Notes: a model not told the origin generated them from the sequence alone. Positions 10,685 to 22,518 are shown, counted from the stretch's first letter. The stretch: DNA of 64,000 nucleotides from Litsea cubeba (GCA_012931725.1 CM022945.1:153612766-153676765); one strand, 5' to 3'. Translations and numbers: made by a program.

Positions 10685-11994
10685 TTCAAACACTGCATAC
10701 GAAAAATAAAAATAAAATAAAAAAACATGAACATTTGTAGCTGAAATACTATATTACTTTAACAACAGTCTATATAAATTTCGTGTCATTTTATCTGTAA
10801 TTGATACGGATTTATCTGATACACGTTTATCTAACACAGATGACTATAACTAATTTCGTAATGATTTTATCTGTTTATAGAATCAATTAAACTGGATTTG
10901 AAATAAATTTATCTCACTTTAGCATCAATTTATCTGAATTTGATGTTCCTTATTTGTGAGTTGTATGAATTCATCAGAGTTTGAAGTGAATTTATCTGAC
11001 TTTTAGAATGGATTTATATGAGTTTAAAATAAATTTATCTGACTTTCGCATCAAATTATCTGAATTTGCTGTTACTTATCTCTAATTGATATGAATTCAT
11101 CAGATTTTGGAGTGAATTTATCTCACTTTCGCATAATTTATCTGAATTTCGTACTCCTTATATGTGATTGGTATGAATTCATCAGAGTTTAGAGTAAATT
11201 TATCTGACTTTTACAATGGATTTATATAAGTTTCAAGTAACATGAATTTATCTATGTTTGATTTCAATCACATCTAGAACAAACTACTGATAATATAACA
11301 ATCCATTTAAGAAAACAAGATTAAAACATCTTCTTAAACTAAAATAGATCAAAACATTCATCCATACCTCAATAAATTAATTCAAATGATCAAATCCGAG
11401 TTTACTTTTATTCAGATCTAAACAGAATTACTGAGAAAAAAATAAGAAATATTTTCACAAATAAATATTATAACAACTAATTACATTAAAATTCGGATCA
11501 AAACATTAATCATTACCTCAAGAATTTCACTGAAATGATTAATTTTGAGTTTGCTCAATCAGATCTACAAATTCATATTAACAAGAAATGAGCTCTGTAA
11601 CAACGTCAGAAGAAGAAGAAGAAGAAGAATGATACTCACACACTACGAATCACCTGTCCTAGAAACTGAGAAATTCTAAGCGAGACTCCATTAATCGTCA
11701 TTCCCTCCAAATCAAAATTTGAAATTTGATCCAGAACTAATCTTGCGACATTTAAATTCGCCAGTAAGCACGGAAAGACGATGACGTCGATCTATAAACC
11801 AGGATTATATGGACATAACAACTATGCAAACAGCTAGCAAGGGCAAATCAGTCATAAAAAAGTATGACGTGTCAAGTTAAGGGACCACCGCCCAAAGTAA
11901 TCCATGCGCAATGGACTTTAGGCCATAAACAAAAACGTTGTGTACTAGAAACTTTATAGCCCAATAATTAAGGACCTCTCGCTAATTTACCCTT
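10685..11994 (-). promoter_or_regulatory. Upstream region of the MULE transposase with TTATCTG repeats and right end
   Basis: No ORF. From 10785 to 11255 there are more than a dozen (A)TTTATCTGA-like motifs, all on the plus strand, spaced about 25-60 bp. A GAA microsatellite lies at 11610-11630, next to a donor-like GTGAGTATC on the minus strand (about 11639), which would allow a 5' exon near 11640-11760 and an intron holding the repeats. That intron is inference. Confidence 0.6.
11943..11994 (-). repeat. Right terminal inverted repeat of MULE
   Basis: Reverse complement starts GGGTAAATTAGCGAGAGG and pairs imperfectly with 1361-1415. The exact end is uncertain by a few T residues because the TSD is a T run. 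Confidence 0.65.
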
Positions 11995-12003
11995 TTTTTT
12001 TTG
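11995..12003. repeat. MULE TSD TTTTTTTTG (right copy)
   Basis: Matches 1352-1360. The Athila LTR continues directly at 12004, equivalent to about 21501 in the right LTR. Confidence 0.75.
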
Positions 12004-12875
12004 TCATTGCACAAAACCGTTTTGGGGTTCTTCAATCCTTTTGAAGCTTTTCACTTGGGCCCCATTGTTATCTCCTTGATTTGGTTTGATTCTCTATTGA
12101 AAATGGCCCCACTTTGACTTGAAATCTTGTGAATTTGTGGTGGCTTGGACGTTTTCCATCTTTCCAATTTCTATTGAAATTCTCCAAAACTGCATCTTGA
12201 GATTTTTTCAAACTAGTAATAGGAATGGGTTCTACTACGCCTTGTAACAACTTGGAATGATCCATGGACGTGCATCTCCCTTGCGGTCCCATTTTGGCTT
12301 GCACATAATGCAGTGTATAAACATGATGATAGTGGTGTTAATATGGGCCCACTGAGTGGGTCATGACATGCATGGTTCACTAGAGTGTATAATTATATTA
12401 AATTAATAATCATCCAATGTATAAAACCCAACTTTTGGACACTGTTTACTCGGACTTAAATGCAAGCAATGGGTCCCACATAATGAGGTATTATAAGTCA
12501 GGTCGCATGATGATGCATGGTGATTATCTAAATGGAATAAAATTAAATCCCACCGGCATTACCTAGTAAAATTAATGATAGTGAATGAAAATGCTCAAAC
12601 AGGGTTGGGTCCACTTGTGATCAATCGCATGGTCAAAACTCAAATCATTTGACAAATTCAGATCAGGTCCTTACACTGTGCATGGGGCCCAAAAAATGCA
12701 GAATTTGATAATTTCACCAAGACATGCATTTTTATGAGATCTTTACATAAATTTAACCAAAAGAGTCTAATTGCATGATTTTGTGAAAATCTATGATTCA
12801 ATGCATTTTGCTTTAATTAAGTCCACAAATTTATGTAAAATAATGAATTAAATGTGTGATATTGTGGACTTATCA
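12004..12875 (-). repeat. Left (3') LTR of Athila-like element, inner part
   Basis: Colinear with 21503-22373 (for example ACAAAACCGTTTTGGGG in both). Ends in TATCA at 12875, the complement of the TGATA LTR start. Confidence 0.9.
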
Positions 12876-14330
12876 CACCCCCCAACCAGCGTCTTGCTAG
12901 TCCCTAGCAAAAGATGTGAAAGGTGAAGTTGACTGATCTAACTAAATCTAACCTATGAAAACAAAAGCCACTTTCGCTGGCACTCTCGACTACATTTAGC
13001 ATATACAGTCAGCCCTTAAACCCCCTTGGTTACCCCTAGTGGACGAGTTGCGCCTCGTGAGGGTTTGCAGTGAATATGCCCACAAAACTCATTTAACTAA
13101 AAATAAAAGAAAGTCCACGGAGGAATTTTCAAAAGACGGTTGAGTCAAATTGGATGCCTTGAATCCTCGAATAATCAAGATTTCAGATTTTTCAAAATCT
13201 GATTCACGTTTTTGTTTTCAAATATTTTCAAAAATTATACCAAAACTTTGGATGCTTTGTGCAGTGTATACATCAAATCAAAAAATTTTAAATGTTCTAT
13301 GATAATGCCATGAAAATAGAATTCCCCCTCAGAATTTCCAACTTTCCTAGATTCGGGGTAAACACAAATCTCCTCTCAAGGCACTATGACGGCTTTCACA
13401 CTATTTGTTTTTTCAAAGGCCGCGAGATGCATCTTTCTTTTTTTTTTTAACAATCACATGTGACTGTGCAATGCATAAATCCCTTAAGCTTTCTAATTAA
13501 CCCATGTAACGAGCTTTAGGCCAATGACTCGCAAAACAGATGTCTTTATGGCACTAGGTATATAAATACCCCTACGGGCTTATTGGCTCGGGTTAAAAAG
13601 GCTGCGAACCCAAACTAGTCACCCCATTTTTTTATTCTTTTCAAGACTTATAACTAAACATTTTTTTATACCTATTTGTGCATCCCTTATCATTTTTTTT
13701 ATTTTTTAAACGGTCTCCAACAGTAGGCAGCCTTTTTCAATTTGCCTGAATTAATTCATTGGTTTTGGTTGGCCTAACCTTAAAGATGAACCAGGAGAAC
13801 TCATATGGCCAAATTTTAGAAAATCGTCTCATTTTCTCTCTTGAAAGAACTCAAAAAATTAAATGACACTGAAATCTTTTTATCCAAAACTTTTGAAATG
13901 ATGTACACGTGTTACTGTGAAAAACAAATTTCGGTATTCTTTTTATATTTTATAAAATAGTGAACCTTCATTTTACTTCCTTCCAAAAATTCCAAAAATC
14001 CAGATTTCTAGGCAGTTTCGAATCGTCAAGTTCTTTTGAAAACCACCTTTTTTTTAATTAAAAACTACGCAAAAATGAAAAAGAATTTGTCTAAAATTGG
14101 ACAAGTGTGCTTGTTCCACCCCCCAACCTAAGATAAACATCGTCCTCGATGTTATGCAGGAAATGTAATAAATATGAAAATGTAACATGAGGAATATATA
14201 TTAACGGAGGTAAAGTGGAAGAGGGTACCTGGGAATGTGATCTGGTCTTCTTCCGTCCAAGGTTAGACAAAACACACAAAAAGAAAAAAAAATAAATATA
14301 CACATATGGTACAAAGGTGTGGGCCACTGT
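12876..14330 (-). other. 3' noncoding region and polypurine tract of the Athila-like element
   Basis: Between integrase and the 3' LTR. On the minus strand a G-rich tract (GGTTGGGGGGTG) abuts the LTR at 12876-12892, the expected polypurine tract; a second TTGGGGGGTGG lies at 14117-14130. The rest is T-rich noncoding DNA with several poly-T runs. No env-like ORF is visible, although Athila elements often have one. Confidence 0.65.
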
Positions 14331-14339
14331 CAGATCCAG

Positions 14340-15534
14340 CGCTCTTCAATCCTGATAGACAGGATTTACCAGAGTTATGACTTCATCATCAGGCACACTG
14401 GCCTCCAAGAATGGTTTTACTCTTTGTCCATTAACCTTGAAAAGCTCACCATTCTTTGGGTTTTCCAACTCTATTGCCCCATATGGAAAAACTTGTTTCA
14501 CAATGTAGGGACCTCCCCATCTTGATCTAAATTTGCCTGGGAAGAGATGAAGTCTAGAATTATAAAGAAGGACCTTTTGTGATGGATAAAATATTTTCCT
14601 TAAGATATGTTTATCATGAAAGAATTTTGTTCATTCCTTATAAATTCTAGCATTTTCATATGCACCGTTACGAATCTCCTCCAATTCATTGAATTGAAAT
14701 TTCCTCTCAGCCCCAGCTTTCTCCATATCAAAGTGAAATTGTTTAATTGCCCAATATGATTTATGCTCTAATTCCACCGAAAGGTGGCATGCTTTTCCAT
14801 AGACCAGTCTGAAAGGAGACATTCCTATTGGATTTTTAAACGCTGTCCTATATGCACATAACGCATCGGTAAGTCTAAGAGACCAATCTTTGCAATTTGG
14901 GTTTACAATTGTCTCCAATATTCTTTTTATTTCCCGATTTGATACCTCCACTTGGCCACTCGTCCGTGGGAGATAAGGGGTGGCCACTTTATGATTAATG
15001 TCATATTTTCGAAACAAGGCCTCAATTGTGTGGTTACAGAAATGAGTTCCCCCATCACTTATATTGCACGTGGAGTTCCAAACCGAGAGAAAATGTTCTC
15101 CTTTAGAAAGTTTTTTTACTATGTTAGCATCATTCTTTCTACATGGAATGGCCTCTATCCATTTAGAGACATAATCAACACCCACTAGGATATAGAGAAA
15201 ACCAAAACTAGAAGGAAATGGTCCCATAAAATCTATCCCCCAAACGTCAAATAAATCCACTACCAAAATTGGGTTTAATGGCATCATATTTCTTCTTGAA
15301 ATACTGCCCAAATTTTGGCAACGCTCACACGTTTGCCAAATTCAAAGACATCTTTAAAAAGTGACGGCCAGTAAAATCCACATTGCAGAATTTTAAAAGC
15401 AATCTTTTTTTGTGAAAAATGACCTCCACATGCAAGTGATCAGTGACAAAATGAGATAACACTGTTTTGTTCATGGTTAGGAACACATCTCCTGATAATT
15501 TGGTCTGGGCAATACTTAAAGAGATAAGGGTCAT
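14340..15534 (-). pseudogene. Integrase of Athila-like element (degenerate)
   Basis: The core lies at 15311-14631. Catalytic residues are visible: Asp in VWGIDFMGP, Asp in ISDGGTHFC, Glu in TSGQVEVSNREI. It continues as CAYRTAFKNPIGMSPFRLVY, the usual gypsy integrase tail. The zinc-binding N-terminus (15534-15325) is in another frame. A C-terminal piece with GGPYIVKQVFPYGAIEL lies at about 14525-14340 after a break near 14600. The stretch between the first and second Asp looks frame-damaged. Integrase would insert the element's cDNA; this copy cannot make it. Confidence 0.85.
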
Positions 15535-15592
15535 CCCAGAAAAATTTTTGAACTTCAGTGAATAATTTCTTTCTATCTAGTTGTGACTAATG

Positions 15593-16176
15593 TTATGGAA
15601 CCGTGCTCGTAACAGGATAGTTTGCTATGTCTGCATACCATGGGGATTGGGAAATAGAAAATAAATGTTCATTAAGAAACTGGTCCCATACTGGTGTAGG
15701 CTCTAAAGAATCAGAGATGATAAGTCTAGATAGATGGTCTGCCACTATGTATTCTACTCCCTTTTTGTCACGTATTTCTAAATCAAACTCTTGAAGTAGT
15801 AGGATCCATCTAATCAATATGGCTTAGCATCTTTTTTGGAAAGAAGGTATTTAAGCATAGAATGATCAGTGAAACTAATGATTTTGGATCTGATTAGATA
15901 CGAGCGGAATTTGTCCAATGCAAAGACTACTGCCAGTAATTCTTTTTAGGTAGTGGAATAATTAATCTGTGCATTATTCAATGTTATGCTCGCGTAATAT
16001 ATTACGTAAGGCTTTTTATCCTTACGTTGCCCAAGGACTGCTCCAATTGCATAGTTGCTGGCATCACACATTAATTCGAATGGCATGCTTCAATCTAGAG
16101 GTTGCATAATAGGAGCAGTCGTCAGCATGACTTTTAGCTTAGTAAAAGCCTCTTGACATGCTTCAATCCATTTGAA
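15593..16176 (-). pseudogene. RNase H domain of Athila-like element (stops)
   Basis: On the minus strand the segment reads through FELMCDASNYAIGAVLGQ and YVIYYAS, which is the Ty3/gypsy RNase H signature, followed by EFDLEIRDKKGVEYIVADHL. In-frame stops occur before the catalytic region, in the middle and near 15820, so only the last 74 codons are open. Confidence 0.75.
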
Positions 16177-16980
16177 TTATGCATCTTTCAACAAAAGGTT
16201 GCATAGGGGTCTAGATATAGAACTGAAGTGCTTAATGAACCTTCTATAGAAACCAGCATGTCCTAAGAATGATCTTACATCCCTTAAAGCCTTGGGTATG
16301 GGCAGATTGGCAATCAAATCTATCTTAGATTTATTGACCTCCATTCCTTTGGAGGAAACTATGTGACCTAAGACTATTCCTTGGCGAACCATGAAATAAC
16401 ATTTTTCCCAGTTAAGCACTAGGTTCTTTTCTTCACATCTGATAAGTACTTTCTCAAGGTTACTTAAGCAATCCTCAAATGAATCTCCAAAGACGGAGAA
16501 GTCATCCACAAAGACTTCAAGAATCCGCTCCACCATATCGCTAAATATGCTCAACATGCATTGTTGAAAAGTGGTTGGAGCATTACATAGTCCGAATGGC
16601 ATTCTTCAATAAGCAAAGGTTCCAAATGGACATGTAAAGGTGGTTTTCTCTTGGTCTTCCGGTGCTATCTCAATCTGGTTGTAACCGGAATACCCATCCA
16701 AGAAGCAATAGTATGGGTGGCCTGCTACCCTTTCTAAGATTTGGTTGAGGAAGGGTAGGGGAAAATGATCCTTACGCGTGACCGAATTTAATTTTTTGTA
16801 GTCAATGCACACTCGCCAACTAGTGGGTACCCGGGTTGGGACAAGTTCATCATTTGAATTTCGGGCAATAGTGACGCCGACTTTCTTTGGAACAACTTGG
16901 GTAGGGCTAACCCATTGACTATCCGATATTGGATAGATTATACCCACATCAAGAAGTTTAAGCACTTCAACCCTAACCAC
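16177..16980 (-). pseudogene. Reverse transcriptase of Athila-like element, broken at 16603
   Basis: The first half (16980-16606) has RVCIDYKKLNSVTRKDHFPL and FLDGYSGYNQI; the second half (16602-16177) starts MPFGLCNAPTTFQ and has the catalytic FVDDFSVF (a YxDD variant) and LGHIVSSKG. A stop between them (near 16603) interrupts what was one domain. This is the standard gypsy RT order, and it lies directly upstream of RNase H in the element's sense. Confidence 0.88.
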
Positions 16981-17007
16981 TTCTTGTGTAGTTGTGCTGA
17001 GTCGGCG

Positions 17008-17391
17008 TTACATTTGTCTAGAGGGTTTTGCATTTCCCTCCAGATATATGTGATGCATGCACACGTAAGGGTCAATGCCCTTTATATCAGCCACGGTCCA
17101 TGCTATGGCATCTTTGTGCTGCTTAAGTATATTCAGAAGTTGGATCTCTTGATCCTTATCGAGGTGTGATGAAATAACCACTGGGTAAGTGTCATCCTCC
17201 CCTAAATATGCATATCGGAGATCCGAAGGAAGGGGTTTCAACTCAGGTTTGGGCGGCCTCACCTGAGACGGAAGAGACTGATTACCAGTTGGTACGAGCT
17301 CCTCCTTTTGAGGCTTCCATGTTGTATTCACTATGTTAACAGTGTCATCTGGGGTGTCTATAAAATTGGCCAAGGTCTTACTTGATTCCAT
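17008..17391 (-). pseudogene. Linker between protease and RT (Athila-like pol)
   Basis: 127 open codons with KPELKPLPSDLRYAYLGEDD and HKDAIAWTVADIKGI, the conserved lead-in to plant gypsy RT. Separated by stops from both the protease end and RT. Confidence 0.75.
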
Positions 17392-17433
17392 TGTGTCTAA
17401 AAAAATTGAGTCAGAGGACTCCTCCAGGGTTTC

Positions 17434-18361
17434 TTAAACAATGGATTGAATGAGAACTACTTGCTCGAAATAAGGACCATCATCCCGCATTTGTTTGCAA
17501 ACATTAAAGATATTTAATTCAATTGTCATGTTCCCAAAAGAAAGTTCCATAACTCCGTTCCGGCAATTTATCAATGCAATCAATGTGGCCAAGAAGGGTC
17601 TTCCCATTATCATCGGAATTTGTGCGCTAGGGTTGGCCACTGGTTGTGTGTCAAGACAATAAATCCACAGGGAAGTATAATTTCATGATTTGGACTAAAA
17701 CATCCTCTATTACCCCTATCGGTTTCTTGATTGATCTATCAGCTAGCTGAAGAGTGACCTGAGTAGGTTTCAGCTCGCCTAGCCCCATCTATTTGTATAC
17801 CGAGTAGGGCAATAGATTAACACAAGCCCCTAAGTCAAGTAGTGCTTGCTCGATCCAAAAATTTCTAATGATGCATGATATAGTGGGGAATCCCGGATCC
17901 TTGTATTTAGGGGGAGTGTTTTGTTTCAAAATTGCGTTAATTTGCTCAGTCAAGAATGCTTTCTTTTGGACATGCATCCTACTCTTGATTATACATAAAT
18001 CTTTTAAGAATTTTACGTAGGATGGGATCTGTTTGATCGCATCTAAAAGCGGAATGTTGATTTTGACCTCTTTGAAAATATCTAAGATTTCTTGGTTAGG
18101 GGTCATTTGTTTTGGCAGATTTAAGCGTTGGGGAAACGGAGCTACAGGCTTGTACACAGGTAGTTCAGCCTCCTTTTCTTTATCATCAATAGTTTCTTCC
18201 ATGACTTCCTTAGAGTTAGATATAATTTGGGATAGTTTTGGATCCAAGGAAGTACGTTGTTTATCTTTTTTCGGATCTTCAACTGGAATCGCTTTGCCAC
18301 TCCTAAGGGTGGTCACAGCTTGAACCTGTTGTCGTAAGGTAGAGGGACCTGAGTTGGCCAC
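17434..18361 (-). pseudogene. Gag C-terminus and aspartic protease of Athila-like element
   Basis: 18361-17789 encodes a gag-pol linker ending with the protease active site ALLDLGACVNLLPYSVY (the usual DLGAS serine is Cys here). The flap and C-terminal half, with MIMGRPFLATLIALINC and LSFGNMTIELNIF, resume at 17640-17434 after stops around 17650-17790. The DLGA-type active site is typical of Athila relatives. The protease would cut the polyprotein. Confidence 0.8.
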
Positions 18362-18976
18362 TTCCTATTGTCCCTTTGGATTAGGTTGAGGTTGGGCTGG
18401 GAAAGCCCCTTTCTTCCTAATTTGAAGGGTATTATTGATTTCGCCAATTAAGGTTCTTACCTCCTTTTGGAAGTCTTGGAATGTTGCTGATTGCTTTGGT
18501 TGATGGAGTTCTGAATTTGAACAAAATTGGTCAACAAATCCTCCAAAGACCTATTTTGAGATTGCAGAGGTGGTGGTGGGACTCCCTGATTAGGGGGTAC
18601 AAAGTTACCACCTTGATTTGTAGGTTTTGGGAGGATAGGTGCTTGGCTAGCATTTTGTCCATTTCTCCAACTGAAATTGGGGTGGTTACGTTAGTTGGGA
18701 TTGTACGTGTTACCTATTTGATTTATGAATGGCCTTTGGTAAGTATTTGTAGCATTGGCCTGCTCATGCATCACCTCTCTAAATGCAGGGATTGTTGGAC
18801 AATCCTCAGAAGAATGGGTGTCACATTCACAAATCCCTCACACCGGGGCGGGTTGTTTTTCCTTTCCCTAATTCTATGGCATCTGTTTTTCTTGTTAGGG
18901 AAGCGATTATAGCATTAACATCATCTTTTTCATTTTTTAATAGGTATATTCCCCCTCCCTTAGAGTTATTCGATTG

Positions 18977-19515
18977 TTATAAGTGCTCGGTCCCATCAGA
19001 TGTGTCCCAATTTTGAGCACTTTCTACGAGAGAATCAAGATATTCCTCGGGGTCTTTGTTTAAGAAGTCCCCATTACACATCATCTCAACGAATTGGCGC
19101 ATGTCTGATGTTAATCCATCATAAAAGAGCCCAATTATGCGGCAAATCTCGAATCCATGATGTGAGCAAGCTAGTAGAAGCTCATTGAACCGTTCCAACA
19201 CTTGAAGAAAGACTCCTTTTCTTTTTGCTTGAAATTCATGATGTGCTTTCTTAAAGTGTAGTTTTGTGAGGTGGGGAGAAATTTTTTTAAAAATTCGCGG
19301 ACCAAATCATTCCAAGTAGTAATCGAGTTGGCCCTAAGGGAATGTAGCCATGCCTTTGCTTTTTCTTCCAAAGAGAAAGGAAATAACCTAAATTTGATAA
19401 CATCTTCCCTAACATTATTCAAATGGAGAGTAGCGCACACTTCCTCAAATTCTTTTAAGTGAAGGTACGCACTTTCCGAATCTAGGCCATGGAATTTAGG
19501 CAATAGTTGGATCAC
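18977..19515 (-). pseudogene. Gag of Athila-like element, frameshifted
   Basis: 19515-19171 reads IQLLPKFHGLDSESAYLHL and FRLFPFSLEEKAKAWLHSL, the retrotransposon Gag domain. Near 19190 the frame changes, and the same domain goes on at 19201-18977 (MLERFNELLLACSHHGFEIC; LFYDGLTSDMRQFVE). Gag forms the virus-like particle. The single frameshift is enough to kill the polyprotein. Confidence 0.85.
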
Positions 19516-20424
19516 ACCCGGCTTAATTCAAAGTTTCCGCGGTGACTGGGACAACCATACATGAGAGTGTGGTGGTCTTAGTAGGTTGTAGGTATTCACG
19601 TAAAGACCTTCCCCTTTGATGAACCACTCCATTTTCATTTTCATTTTCATTTTCATTTCTATCACTGTTATTGTTATTATTATTAATTATTATTCCCGCT
19701 TTCCGCCATTAGACTAGATGGTCTAGGTGAACCTGGAGAACCTAGATTTTCATAGATCTAAATGAACCTCTTGATCGGAGAGTCCTTTCGCTTTAATTGC
19801 TTTAATGAGTCAAGATACCAAATTGGTGGTGACTTTGTGCTCATGCACTATGGGATCAAGAAAGGCGGGTCTCCAATTTTTTTATTTACTTTTTTTTTTT
19901 GGTTTTTTTAACTTAAAAAGGCAAATAAACTAAGACCAACCTAGAAAGCTAAGTTCCCAAAAAGAATTCTGGACTGTCCAAATTTTAAAGGAATTTCCTT
20001 GCCAAAAAGCCGAGATTGGAGGGTTTCACCCCCAACCTTTTTCTGAAAATTCCAAAATAGTTTATGGCAACTTAGGTGGCTCAAAAGTGGTAAAAAATAG
20101 TTAATAAATTAATCCTAAAATAAAAAAAATAACAATAATAATCTACCTAAACTAGCTATCAAAATGATAAGAAATCAAGGGCAATTTTCAAGAAAAAAAA
20201 TGATATTTTCAAAAAAAAAAATCAGCAAGAATTTTATTTCAGATCTGAAACTAGCCAATTTTAGTAAAAAATCAGAATTTCAATTCCTGTTTTTAATGTC
20301 CAAGGGCTGGTCCAAGCATTCCATGCATGCTACCCCTAATTTAGAATGATGATCGGAACTAAACCACACCAATAAAGCAATTAAAAAGGAGGGTTAGAAA
20401 ATTACCTTCGTGCGCTTGTAAGCT
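19516..20424 (-). other. 5' leader of Athila-like element
   Basis: Noncoding region between the primer site and gag. Contains a TTTTCA/TTATTA microsatellite stretch at 19629-19695 and many A/T runs. No ORF with homology. Confidence 0.6.
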
Positions 20425-20447
20425 CCCCTGCAACGGCACCAAAAACT
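20425..20447 (-). other. Primer-binding site of Athila-like element
   Basis: On the minus strand, directly downstream of the LTR end, AGTTTT is followed by TGGTGCCGTTGCAGGGGA. This differs little from the tRNA-Asp-complementary site (TGGCGCCGTTGCCGGGGA) of Athila-type elements. Confidence 0.7.
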
Positions 20448-22373
20448 TGATCGTGTCCCAAGTGTAGGGTCATCACGATGTAGTAATAAGCGGTGAAACC
20501 GGGTCGATCCACAGGGAGCCAATGATCGCAATGTACCTGTCCTATTGGAAAATTAGTGCTAGCCTACCAGAATCTATAAAAATCACAAATCCTACTTTAA
20601 TAAAAAAAAAGTGATTACAGATCTGAATAAATTAATTACAATCCGATTTAAATAAAAATCCTAAACTAGAAACCTAGTCTAATAAACTATACTAAAAAAC
20701 TGCATCCACCATAAAAATAATAAGAAAACCAATTGGAGATGTTAAAAATTCAGAAATAATTAAATTAAAATTCAAGATTGAATGAGAGCCTTGCAATCTA
20801 AGGGTCAGGGTTCAATTGTTTTCTAAATACTGAAAATATGGGCGATTTCATTAAAGACCCAAAATCTGAAAAATCAGATTTATTAATATTTGAGAAATTT
20901 CAGAAAGACTTTAGTTTCCTTCAAATATTTTCAGTATTCAGCGGCCTTTAAGCATGCAATATATCATTAAAAAATAAGGCATAAAAAATACATAAATAAA
21001 GAAAATAGATTAATAAATAAAAATCAGATTTAGAATTCAAATTACTCACCCATAAAATCAATCAATAAAAATAAATCAACTTACACCCTTTCTCCTTAGA
21101 TTACAAGTAGCAAATCTACTACTCCATCCTTCTTCTTCTTCCTTCACACATCAATTTTTTCTTTGACCTCATACAATACGTGAGTGAGATGGGTAAAAAA
21201 AAGAGAGAGAATAAGGGGAGAAAATAAAAAAAAATTAACGTGAGAGAGAGAGAGTGGAGATGAGAGAGATCGAATGGAAAGAAGTTGATAGGCCAGAGAA
21301 TGAATGGACGTCCGATCGGTGCTAACCGAGATGGGAGAGAATAAAGAGAGAAAGAATAGGGGGAGAGAGATATCCACGTGAGAATGGGAGGAGTTTGTTT
21401 TTGTTTGTTTGAAATTTCTCTAACTTGGACTCTTTGAATTTAGGGATCTTGAGCAACTGTTTTGAATTTGAAATTGGACTCCTTATCTCTATTTTTTTTG
21501 TTGTTGCACAAAACCGTTTTGGGGTTCTTCAATCCTTTTGAAGCTTTTCACTTGGGCCCCATTGTTATCTCCTTGATTTGATTTGATTCTCTGTTGAAAA
21601 TGGCCCCACTTTGACTTGAAATCTTGTGAATTTGAGGTCGCTTGGACGTTTTCCATCTTTCCAATTTCTATTGAAAATTTCCAAAACTGCATCTTGAGAT
21701 TTTTTTTCAAACTAGTAATAGGAATGGGTTCTACTACGCCTTGTAAAAACTTGGAATGATCCATGGACGTGCATCTCCCTTGCGGTCCCATTTTGGCCTA
21801 CACATAATGCAATGTATAAACATGATGATAGTGGTGTTATTATGGGCCCACTGAGTGGGTCATGACATGCATGGTTCACTAGAGTGTAAAATTATATTAA
21901 ATTAGTAATCATCCAATGTATAAAACCCAAGTTTTGGACACTGTTTGCTCGGACTTAAATGCAAGCAATGGGTCCCACATAATGAGGTATTATAAGTCAG
22001 GTCACATGATGATGCATGGTGATTATCTAAATGCAATAAAATTAAATCCCACCGGCATTACCTAGTAAAATTAATGATAGTGAATGAAAATACTCAAACA
22101 GGGTGGGTCCACTTGTGATCAATCGCATGGTCAAACTCAAATCATTTGACAAATTCGGATCGGGTCCTTACACTGTGCATGGGGCCCTTAAAATGCAGAA
22201 TTTGATAATTTCACCAAGGCATGCATTTTTATGAGATCTTTACATAAATTTAACCAAAACAAACTAATTGCATGATTTTGTGAAAATCTATGAATTCAAT
22301 GCATTTTGTTTTAATTAAGTCCTCAAATTTATGTAAAATAATGAATTAAATGTGTGATATTGTGGACTTATCA
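20448..22373 (-). repeat. Right (5') LTR of Athila-like element, intact length
   Basis: 1926 bp with TGATCG at one end and TTATCA at the other, flanked on the right by the TSD TGTCC (22374-22378). It gives the pre-insertion sequence of the MULE target at 21491-21505. Confidence 0.9.
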
Positions 22374-22378
22374 TGTCC

Positions 22379-22518
22379 TCGAAGACCATTCGGCCTTCCT
22401 AGATCCGTCCAAGTTCCCAGGCTCGGTGCCTGAGCTGAGCTCTGCTCCTTCTGCACCTGAGGCTCCTCCTGTGGTGATTGAGATTTCGGAGACTGCTGAG
22501 CCTGAAAATCGCCCAAGC
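22379..22518 (+). pseudogene. 3' end of the Tat-B antisense ORF interrupted by the Athila-like element
   Basis: In frame with 84-315 after excision of the Athila-like element: LEDHSAFLDPSKFPG, then a Pro/Ser/Glu-rich tail to a stop near 22518. Downstream, 22519-22830 is T-rich and plausibly the 3' end of that transcript. Confidence 0.6.

Larger units (their letters stand above)
1361..11994. mobile_element. Mutator-like element with transposase and Ulp1-like protease genes
   Basis: A 10,634-bp insertion in the left Athila LTR, bounded by a 9-bp TSD and imperfect terminal inverted repeats. The left gene (plus) encodes a Ulp1-like protease, the right gene (minus) a MURA-type transposase; they converge at 7744-8407. 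MULEs that carry Ulp1-like (peptidase C48) genes are known as Kaonashi/KI-MULEs in Arabidopsis and CUMULE in melon, so the class is established. Both genes can be read without a stop or frameshift once introns are removed, so this copy may be autonomous and is the youngest large insertion at the left of the window. TTATCTG repeats fill its noncoding DNA. Confidence 0.9.
316..22373 (-). mobile_element. Athila-like Ty3/gypsy LTR retrotransposon, split by a MULE
   Basis: Read on the minus strand: 5' LTR 22373-20448, primer-binding site, gag, protease, RT, RNase H, integrase, polypurine tract, 3' LTR 12875-316. The two LTRs (about 1.92 kb each) are colinear along their whole length except for the 10.6-kb MULE in the left one, and differ by several bases per line. 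TG...CA ends are seen in the right LTR; the left copy starts AGATCG instead of TGATCG. The primer site (TGGTGCCGTTGCAGGGGA) resembles the 3' end of tRNA-Asp, and the protease motif is of the ALLDLGA type; both are typical of the Athila lineage. No env-like ORF is left downstream of integrase. Every coding domain is interrupted by stops or frameshifts, so the copy is non-autonomous. Confidence 0.85.

Noticed and set aside
16177..16980. RT of the Athila-like element as an active gene
   Set aside because: A stop at about 16603 and many breaks in gag, protease, RNase H and integrase rule it out.
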